From Bacteroidales bacterium (GTDB taxonomy: Bacteria > Bacteroidota > Bacteroidia > Bacteroidales > Muribaculaceae), in NCBI GenBank assembly GCA_004554255.1, contig SFNC01000062.1, positions 1 through 11,076 of the forward strand: DNA of 11,076 bases, given 5' to 3'. The notes under the pieces are model-generated. The model worked only from the letters and a program-made list of their open reading frames with translations, was not told the origin of the DNA and did no database searches. Positions 1 to 4,965 of the stretch are shown piece after piece. Every line of letters begins with the position of its first letter. Position 1 is the first letter of the stretch. Both the position numbers and the translations under genes were made by a program.

Positions 1-163
1 CTCATCGGTCATGTAGCTCGCTACATTCCCTCTTCAACTTGCGTAATTTCCTCGAAAATACACCGCCCCTGCGTTAACAAATATTGGGGAACGGGGTCTT
101 ATTTGTATTCTACATTATAAAGACCATGATTGTATGCGAAAGTAAAAACTATTTTTATAATTT
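1..163. other. Non-coding left edge, small palindrome
   Basis: No credible coding region was found here in either direction. The visible structure is a perfect 7-bp inverted repeat, ATGTAGC/GCTACAT, separated by two bases (11-26). There are also C and G runs that could pair: CCCC at 66-69 with GGGG at 86-89 or 93-96. On the minus strand an open stretch runs from about 73 to a TGA at 4-2, but it has no good start codon and only about two dozen codons, so I do not call a gene. The segment could be the untranslated region of a gene beyond the left edge or a structured RNA. I cannot decide which from the sequence alone. Confidence 0.4.
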
Positions 164-195
164 TTTGCATTTAAGTGAGAAAAATTTTATCTTTG
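164..195 (+). promoter_or_regulatory. Bacteroidota-type promoter of the GYF operon
   Basis: The sequence has TTTG at 164-167, a 20-nt spacer, and TATCTTTG at 188-195. This matches the primary sigma factor consensus of Bacteroidota, TTTG and TAnnTTTG spaced 19-21 nt apart. Transcription would start near 202, giving an A-rich leader of about 55 nt before the first GYF gene. The match is read directly from the sequence; activity is inferred. Confidence 0.7.
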
Positions 196-256
196 TCAGA
201 TAAAACAGAAAACTGCGGATAAAGACAATTTGTAAAACGTAAAAACCAACATTATT

Positions 257-856
257 ATGCAGTACTATGCTGTAATCAACGGAATGCAGGCCGGCCCGTT
301 TGAGGAAACGGCACTGAAAGCCAATGGCGTCACCGCCAGCACCTACGTGTGGTGCGAGGGCATGGATAACTGGGTAGCCGCCGGGTCTGTACCGGCACTG
401 GCCCCACTTTTTGCGGCAGCGACACCTCCGCCCGTACCCCCACATGTGACCCCACAGCCCCAAGTGCAAGCCAATCCCGTAACATACGCCGATGACACTA
501 AGGCAAAGAAACGTGTGAATTCCACGGCGATCTGGAGCTCTATAGTGTCGTTGACACTCTCCATGATAGCTATCCTGGTTTTCTTCGGCGTGGTTTCCTA
601 CACCAATTCACGTACCGGATATTACGATTTCTATCTGGAGATGTATATGTATCGTCCTGAGTCTGAGTGCGTTCCCGAGAGCGGCATGATAATTGACATA
701 CTACTTTCCGCGCTTGCGCTGATGTTCGGCATCATCGCATTGGCTAAAGGCCGCGGAGTAAAGATTCTGCGCATAATATCCTTTGCATTCGGCATTATAG
801 CGTTGCTGATGTCACTTTACACCGTACTTGTCTACACCGGAAACGCACACTTCTAA
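257..856 (+). CDS. GYF_2 domain protein with three membrane helices
   Basis: This 199-residue protein has no recognised specific function. Residues 1-52 match the bacterial GYF_2 domain: an N-terminal YYAVING-like strand, GPF at 13-15, and VWCEGM...W at 31-39. In the wider family GYF domains bind proline-rich peptides. A proline-rich linker (about 54-75) follows, then a short basic stretch. Three hydrophobic segments follow at about 91-115, 142-164 and 169-193, so the GYF domain is probably tethered to the inner membrane. The loop between the first two helices is rich in tyrosine (YY, Y, Y, MY within about 115-132). The ATG at 257 is the first in frame after the promoter. The stop codon shares one base with the next start (TAATG), which suggests translational coupling. 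It is the first of three GYF_2 genes in a row. The domain call is firm; the role is unknown. Confidence 0.85.
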   Translation: MQYYAVINGMQAGPFEETALKANGVTASTYVWCEGMDNWVAAGSVPALAPLFAAATPPPVPPHVTPQPQVQANPVTYADDTKAKKRVNSTAIWSSIVSLTLSMIAILVFFGVVSYTNSRTGYYDFYLEMYMYRPESECVPESGMIIDILLSALALMFGIIALAKGRGVKILRIISFAFGIIALLMSLYTVLVYTGNAHF

Positions 857-1722
857 TGAAGTACTACATAGCAAAAAACGGCAATCCCGACGGGCCGTAC
901 GAGAAGGACGGGCTGTTGGAGGCGGGGCTCGGAAAGGACATGCTGGTGTGGCGCGAGGGCATCCCTGCGTGGGTTCGCGCCGGGGACTTTGACGAAATAA
1001 AGGACCTGTTCCCGGTGACACCTCCGCCAATCCCGGTTATGCCTCCACCCATCCCCGTAACCCCACCGCCGCATCCGGTGACACCCCCACCCCACCCCGT
1101 TACTCCGCCGCCGCATCCTGCGACCGTGGCGACACCTAAACCCGCGCCGACGCCGGCTCCCGCACCGGCTCCCGCGGCAGTCATACCGACCAAGGCGACG
1201 CAGTGGCGGGCGATAATCAACGGCACCGCCACAGAACCGCGCGGAAAATGCCGGCTGATGCGCGACGGCCTGGTCCCCAACACTCAGGTTCTCGGCCCGG
1301 GGATGACCGAATGGTGCGAGGCAGCGACAGTGCCCGAGCTTAAGGCGATATTCGATAACGTGCCCATGCCCGGCACCGAAAGTATTCATACCAAGTATCT
1401 TGTCTCGATTATGGGCAATGGCGGATTCAACTCCACAAACGGATTTCTGCACATATTCGAGGACTATATCTGCATAGTTCCGTCGTCGGCGATGAGCGTG
1501 CTCACGGCCAACTTCAGCAAGACCGGCTACGTGAGACAATTCTACGGCATCGACGAGATAGTTGGCCTTAAGAAAGGGTTTATGGCCCGAAAATACATCG
1601 TACTTTCGGACGGCACAAAAGTGCTTATCGGCGCCTACGCCAAGGTCTTCAACGCCCTCCGTGAGGCTCACCGCCGCTACTACACGTCGCGCGGCCTTGC
1701 AGAGCCGAAACTTGAGGATTGA
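856..1722 (+). CDS. Double GYF-like protein with PH/GRAM-like C-terminus
   Basis: This 288-residue protein begins with a GYF_2 domain (1-52: GPY at 13-15, VWREGIPAWV at 31-40). A long proline linker (about 53-110) includes five tandem 7-residue units of the form V-T-P-P-P-(I/H)-P. A second, more divergent GYF-like module follows at about 117-166: a WRAIING start, GPGMTEW and a VPELKAIF end. It has EPRG where the first domain has GP-aromatic, so ligand binding may have changed. Residues about 176-275 look like a bacterial PH or GRAM-like beta domain with a final helix; this is a judgement from pattern and is less certain. No membrane helix or signal peptide is visible, so it is predicted to be cytoplasmic, unlike both neighbours. 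The start overlaps the previous stop by one base. Function is unknown; a soluble adaptor for the flanking membrane proteins is a reasonable inference. Confidence 0.8.
   Translation: MKYYIAKNGNPDGPYEKDGLLEAGLGKDMLVWREGIPAWVRAGDFDEIKDLFPVTPPPIPVMPPPIPVTPPPHPVTPPPHPVTPPPHPATVATPKPAPTPAPAPAPAAVIPTKATQWRAIINGTATEPRGKCRLMRDGLVPNTQVLGPGMTEWCEAATVPELKAIFDNVPMPGTESIHTKYLVSIMGNGGFNSTNGFLHIFEDYICIVPSSAMSVLTANFSKTGYVRQFYGIDEIVGLKKGFMARKYIVLSDGTKVLIGAYAKVFNALREAHRRYYTSRGLAEPKLED
1015..1119 (+). repeat. Five 21-bp tandem coding repeats (proline linker)
   Basis: Five consecutive in-frame 21-bp units encode V-T-P-P-P-I-P, V-M-P-P-P-I-P and then three copies of V-T-P-P-P-H-P. The protein units are almost identical, while the DNA units differ at third codon positions (CCT, CCA, CCG, CCC mixed). 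The array therefore appears to be held at the protein level rather than freshly duplicated. It sits between the first GYF domain and the rest of the protein. Proline-rich sequence is also the usual ligand class of GYF domains. Confidence 0.85.
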
Positions 1723-1754
1723 TGTCAACCACCACACAAAAAAAGGATAAATAA
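1722..1754 (+). CDS. Possible 10-codon coupling mini-ORF
   Basis: The stop codon of the upstream gene overlaps an ATG (TGATG at 1720-1724). This ATG opens a 10-codon frame, MSTTTQKKDK, that ends at TAA 1752-1754, two bases before the ATG of the next gene. It fills almost the whole intergenic gap. The arrangement could keep terminating ribosomes moving to the third GYF gene. It could equally be chance in a short A-rich leader that contains the purine run AAAAAAAGGATAAA. Peptide function is not supported. Confidence 0.25.
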   Translation: MSTTTQKKDK

Positions 1755-1756
1755 TC

Positions 1757-2251
1757 ATGAAGTATTTTATAATTGTCAACGGCGAGAACCAAGGCCCTTT
1801 TGAGGCATCGGAACTCGTAAATTACGGTCTGACAGCCGATTCCTACGTATGGTGCGAGGGCATGCCCGAGTGGAAGCATGCCTCGGAAGTTGCAGAAGTT
1901 GCGGCATTTATACGCCCGGCATTTCCGCCCATTCCGGACACCCCGACCCCACCGCCGGCGCCGGCTCCGAAACCTGCTCCAACCCCGACTCCGGCAGTGA
2001 ATGCCGAATGTAAGTTCTTCAACTGGCTGCCATTAGCCATTGTAGCAACTGTCTTGGGCACAATATTCTACCTCGTAGGCTCAATACCCGGATCCATCGC
2101 CATACTCAAGGCCATCCAGGCGCGCCGCATGTACTCGCAGGGATACATAGAACAGGCCATGCAGTGCAACCGCGTGGCCATGATACTGACGCTGGTAGGC
2201 GCCGGAGTCGGCCTCACCGCCATAATAATCATCGCAGCCTTAGCCGCCTGA
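1757..2251 (+). CDS. GYF_2 domain protein with CD225/dispanin-like domain
   Basis: This 164-residue protein has an N-terminal GYF_2 domain (1-52: GPF at 13-15, VWCEGMPEW at 31-39). A proline-rich linker follows (about 54-80, many PAP and PTP units). The C-terminus has the two-helix layout of the CD225/dispanin family: a first helix at about 90-112, a short cytoplasmic loop with small residues and a QARRMYSQG-type segment (about 121-129), then AMQCNRVAMI leading into a second helix at about 137-162. Bacterial CD225 proteins with an attached GYF domain are common in Bacteroidota, and their function is not established. Eukaryotic relatives, such as interferon-induced transmembrane proteins, act on membrane shape and fusion. 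The ATG at 1757 is preceded by an A/G-rich stretch. It is the last gene of the triad and is followed by two hairpins. Domain calls are fairly firm; function is unknown. Confidence 0.85.
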   Translation: MKYFIIVNGENQGPFEASELVNYGLTADSYVWCEGMPEWKHASEVAEVAAFIRPAFPPIPDTPTPPPAPAPKPAPTPTPAVNAECKFFNWLPLAIVATVLGTIFYLVGSIPGSIAILKAIQARRMYSQGYIEQAMQCNRVAMILTLVGAGVGLTAIIIIAALAA

Positions 2252-2304
2252 CGGCATACGCGGGCTGCCGCGCCGTGTGTGATTTATGTTAAAACACATA
2301 AATC
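2251..2304 (+). terminator. Two consecutive hairpins after the GYF operon
   Basis: The first hairpin starts at the last base of the stop codon. ACGG (2251-2254) pairs with CCGT (2273-2276), and CGCGG (2259-2263) pairs with CCGCG (2268-2272), with a CATA bulge on the 5' side. The second is a perfect 9-bp stem, GATTTATGT (2281-2289) with ACATAAATC (2296-2304), and a 6-nt loop. Neither is followed by a strong T run, so termination is plausible but not certain. The pair could also protect the 3' end of the mRNA. Confidence 0.45.
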
Positions 2305-2355
2305 GCATTCGTGTGCAGTTACTTTGCGTTTATAGGCGAAAAACGGAAATAAATC

Positions 2356-2388
2356 TTTCGGCGGTCTCGCAAAAAATTTGTAATTTTG
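2356..2388 (+). promoter_or_regulatory. Promoter of the methyltransferase-asd-antiporter block
   Basis: TAATTTTG at 2381-2388 is a perfect match to the Bacteroidota -7 element TAnnTTTG. TTTC at 2356-2359, 21 nt upstream, is an imperfect -33 element. Transcription would start near 2395, leaving a leader of only about 15 nt before the ATG at 2411. Confidence 0.6.
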
Positions 2389-2410
2389 CGCTATAATTAA
2401 ATTTGACACG

Positions 2411-3919
2411 ATGGATAAAGATTTCAATATGGTGGCCAAGACGCTGAAGGGGCTTGAAGCTGTCCTGGCCGATGAGTTACGCGCACTTGGCGCCCGGAAC
2501 GTCGCGCCCGGAAGGCGAATGGTTTCCTTTGACGGTGACCTGGAGATGCTTTACAAGGCTAATCTGTGCTGCCGCACAGCTCTGCGCATACTCAAACCGT
2601 TTTACAGTTTCAAAGCCGACGATGCCGATACACTGTACGATAAAGTAAAGGAATTCGACTGGGGCTCGCTGATGAAACTTGACAAGACTTTTGCCATCGA
2701 CACCGTTGTCAATTCCGACACCTTCAAGCATTCCCGCTTCGTTACATATCGTGTAAAGGACGCTATTGTAGACTGGTTCAGAGACCGTTACGGCGACAAG
2801 CGCCCGGGCGTACGCCTCACCGACGCCGATATGATAATCAATGTGCACATCAACGGCGGAGACGTAACGCTGAGCCTTGACTCGTCCGGCGAGTCGCTGC
2901 ATAAGCGCGGCTACCGCGTGGCCCAGACCGAGGCACCTATCAGCGAGGTCCTTGCCGCTGGCATCATCCTTATGAGCGGATACCGCGGCCAGTGCCCGTT
3001 CATTGACCCCATGTGCGGCTCGGGAACCTTCCTGATTGAGGCCGCGCTGATTGCCGCAAACATCATGCCGGGTATTTACCGCAAGAACTTTGCCTTTGAG
3101 AACTGGTCGGACTTCGATGCCGAGCTTTTCGACCGCCTCTACAACGACGACAGTGGCGAGCGTACAGTGGAATTCCCGATAATCGGCGCTGACATCTCGC
3201 CCACAGCGATAGAAATCGCCCGCCGCAACATACGCGGCGCGGGTGTGGGAAAATACATAAACCTTGAGGTTAAGCCGCTGTCACAGTGGAACGAAGCACC
3301 TGTTCCGGCCGGAACAATCGTCACCAACCCGCCATACGGCGAGCGCATCTCGGCGCCCGACATGGACGCCCTTTATCAGATGATAGGCACCAAGCTGAAG
3401 CGCGTTTTCCCGGGCTGGCAGGCGTGGATAATCGGCTACCGCGAGGAGTACTTCGAGAAAATCGGCCTCGCTCCCAGCGAGAAAGTAAGTCTGATGAACG
3501 GCTCCCTGGATTGCGAGCTGCGCGAATATATCATCTTCGAGGGCAACAAACGCGACTTCCGTGCCGCCGGCGGCAAGCTTAAAACCGAAAAGCCGGTGGC
3601 GCGCAGTAAAGAGCGCAAGTCTTTCGGAGACCGCGAGCGTAAACCGTTTGGAGACCGTAACAAAAAGTCGTTCGGTGAGCGCAAGCCGTTCGGAGACCGC
3701 GACAGAAAACCGTTCGGCGAGCGTGAGCGCAAGCCGTTCGAGGGCCGTAAGCCCTTTGTGGAGCGTGAGTTGCCCGCTGTAGAGGCTGAATCGGAGAATC
3801 CGTTGGCAAAACGCCGTAATCCCGACGCGCTCAAGAGCATCATCGGCCGCGAACCGACACTCCCGCGCACCCAGGGACCGATTATCCGCCCCCGTGGCTG
3901 GAAGCCTAAGAGTAAATAA
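2411..3919 (+). CDS. RlmL-type THUMP/SAM-dependent RNA methyltransferase
   Basis: This 502-residue protein is a class I SAM-dependent RNA methyltransferase of the RlmL (23S rRNA m2G) group. The N-terminal part (about 5-155) is the ferredoxin-like plus THUMP RNA-binding region, and its KTLKGLEAVLADEL opening is typical. Motif I is DPMCGSGTF at 199-207. GADISPTAIEIARRN (259-273) carries the acidic SAM-ribose contact. The catalytic motif IV, NPPYGER, is at 306-312, as expected for N2-guanine methyltransferases. There is no RlmK-like second methyltransferase domain, in contrast to the fused enzyme of Escherichia coli. After residue about 380 a disordered basic tail begins, with repeats of KPFG(D/E)R-type units at about 401-451, and it runs to the end. 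The gene starts a probable operon with asd, 15 bp downstream. The exact target guanine cannot be read from the sequence, so I leave out a symbol. Confidence 0.9.
   Translation: MDKDFNMVAKTLKGLEAVLADELRALGARNVAPGRRMVSFDGDLEMLYKANLCCRTALRILKPFYSFKADDADTLYDKVKEFDWGSLMKLDKTFAIDTVVNSDTFKHSRFVTYRVKDAIVDWFRDRYGDKRPGVRLTDADMIINVHINGGDVTLSLDSSGESLHKRGYRVAQTEAPISEVLAAGIILMSGYRGQCPFIDPMCGSGTFLIEAALIAANIMPGIYRKNFAFENWSDFDAELFDRLYNDDSGERTVEFPIIGADISPTAIEIARRNIRGAGVGKYINLEVKPLSQWNEAPVPAGTIVTNPPYGERISAPDMDALYQMIGTKLKRVFPGWQAWIIGYREEYFEKIGLAPSEKVSLMNGSLDCELREYIIFEGNKRDFRAAGGKLKTEKPVARSKERKSFGDRERKPFGDRNKKSFGERKPFGDRDRKPFGERERKPFEGRKPFVERELPAVEAESENPLAKRRNPDALKSIIGREPTLPRTQGPIIRPRGWKPKSK
3611..3763 (+). repeat. 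Imperfect repeats encoding a basic KPFG(D/E)R tail
   Basis: The methyltransferase tail is built from imperfect units around K-(P/S)-F-(G/E)-(D/E/G)-R, spaced by charged residues (residues about 401-451). About seven copies can be read, for example KSFGDR, KPFGDR, KSFGER and KPFGER. The DNA units centre on AAGCCGTTCGG(A/T)GA-like sequence and vary at third positions. Highly charged F/R/K repeats of this kind are usually disordered and often contact RNA. Confidence 0.75.
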
Positions 3920-3934
3920 ATCAACACCTTACAG

Positions 3935-4948
3935 ATGAACATAGCAATTGTTGGCGCCTCCGGCGCTGTGGGCCAGGAATTAATATCCATACTTAACAAA
4001 AAGCCCTTTGAATACGACAGTGTGCGGCTCTTCGGGTCGCCGCGCTCTGCCGGACAGACGCGTCGCATCGGCGACAAAGATATAGAAATAGAACTGCTGC
4101 GGCACGAGGACGGGCTGTTCAACGGCGTGGATATTGCCTTTGTCAGCGCAGGAGCCTCGGTATCAAAGGAATACGCGGCAGACATCACCGCCGGCGGTGC
4201 CGTTATGATTGACAATTCCAGCGCATTCCGTATGGACACGGACGTGCCCCTTGTGGTGCCGGAAGTAAATCCCGACGATGCCTTCAATGCCCCACGGTCA
4301 ATAATCGCCAACCCCAATTGCACCACCATACAGATGGTTGTGGCGCTGAAACCCATAATGGACCTCAGCGCCATACGCCGCGTACATGTGGCCACGTATC
4401 AGGCCGCCTCGGGAGCCGGAGCGTCGGCCATGGACGAGCTGGAGCAACAGCATGCCGACATAGCAGCCGGACGCGAGCCCAAGGTGGAGAAATTCGCTCA
4501 CCAGCTGGCTTTTAATGTCATTCCTCACATTGATGTTTTCACCGACAACGGCTACACCAAGGAGGAAATGAAAATGTACCACGAGACAAAGAAAATAATG
4601 CACGCGCCCGCCCTGGACGTCAGCGCGACCTGCGTCCGCGTCCCCGTGATGCGCGCGCACAGCGAGGCGGTATGGGTGGAGACCGAAAAGCCCCTGTCGC
4701 TTGACGCCGTCCGAGATGCTTTCCGCAACGCCGCCGGAGTGGTTTATGCCGACGATCCCGCCACCCTCACCTACCCCATGCCTCTGAAACTGGCCGGGTG
4801 CGACCCCGTCTATGTGGGACGTCTGCGCAAGGATCTTGCCAACGAAAACGGCATCAGCTTCTGGTGCGTAAGCGACCAGATACGCAAGGGCGCCGCCCTC
4901 AACGCCGTGCAGATAGCAAAACTGCTTATAGAGAGACGCGGTTGCTAA
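3935..4948 (+). CDS. asd: Aspartate-semialdehyde dehydrogenase
   Basis: This enzyme reduces aspartyl-4-phosphate to aspartate-4-semialdehyde with NADPH, the branch step toward lysine/diaminopimelate, threonine and methionine. At 337 residues it has the normal length. It opens with the NADP-binding loop GASGAVGQE (7-15). The active-site cysteine is C129 in NPNCTT, the substrate-contacting Q156 lies in TYQAASGAG, and the catalytic histidine is H242 in RVPVMRAHSE. An S-A-G motif near 71-73 and an IDNSSAFR segment (92-99) also fit the family. All key residues are present. The ATG at 3935 lies 15 bp after the methyltransferase stop and 17 bp before the antiporter gene, so the three are likely co-transcribed. 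Confidence 0.97.
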   Translation: MNIAIVGASGAVGQELISILNKKPFEYDSVRLFGSPRSAGQTRRIGDKDIEIELLRHEDGLFNGVDIAFVSAGASVSKEYAADITAGGAVMIDNSSAFRMDTDVPLVVPEVNPDDAFNAPRSIIANPNCTTIQMVVALKPIMDLSAIRRVHVATYQAASGAGASAMDELEQQHADIAAGREPKVEKFAHQLAFNVIPHIDVFTDNGYTKEEMKMYHETKKIMHAPALDVSATCVRVPVMRAHSEAVWVETEKPLSLDAVRDAFRNAAGVVYADDPATLTYPMPLKLAGCDPVYVGRLRKDLANENGISFWCVSDQIRKGAALNAVQIAKLLIERRGC

Positions 4949-4965
4949 CGCGCCCGTAACGCCTT

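Noticed and set aside
1015..1119. Possible CRISPR or intergenic tandem repeat
   Set aside because: The 21-bp units have no spacers, are in frame and encode a regular proline linker inside a gene.
853..1779. 308-codon open frame on the minus strand opposite the second GYF gene
   Set aside because: It is rich in Arg, Gly and His from the antisense of proline codons, has no recognisable domain and mirrors a clearly real gene and its operon spacing.
3436..4395. 319-codon minus-strand open frame across the methyltransferase tail and asd
   Set aside because: Low-complexity Ser/Arg/Leu content reflects the antisense of the KPFGDR repeats; both plus-strand genes are well supported.
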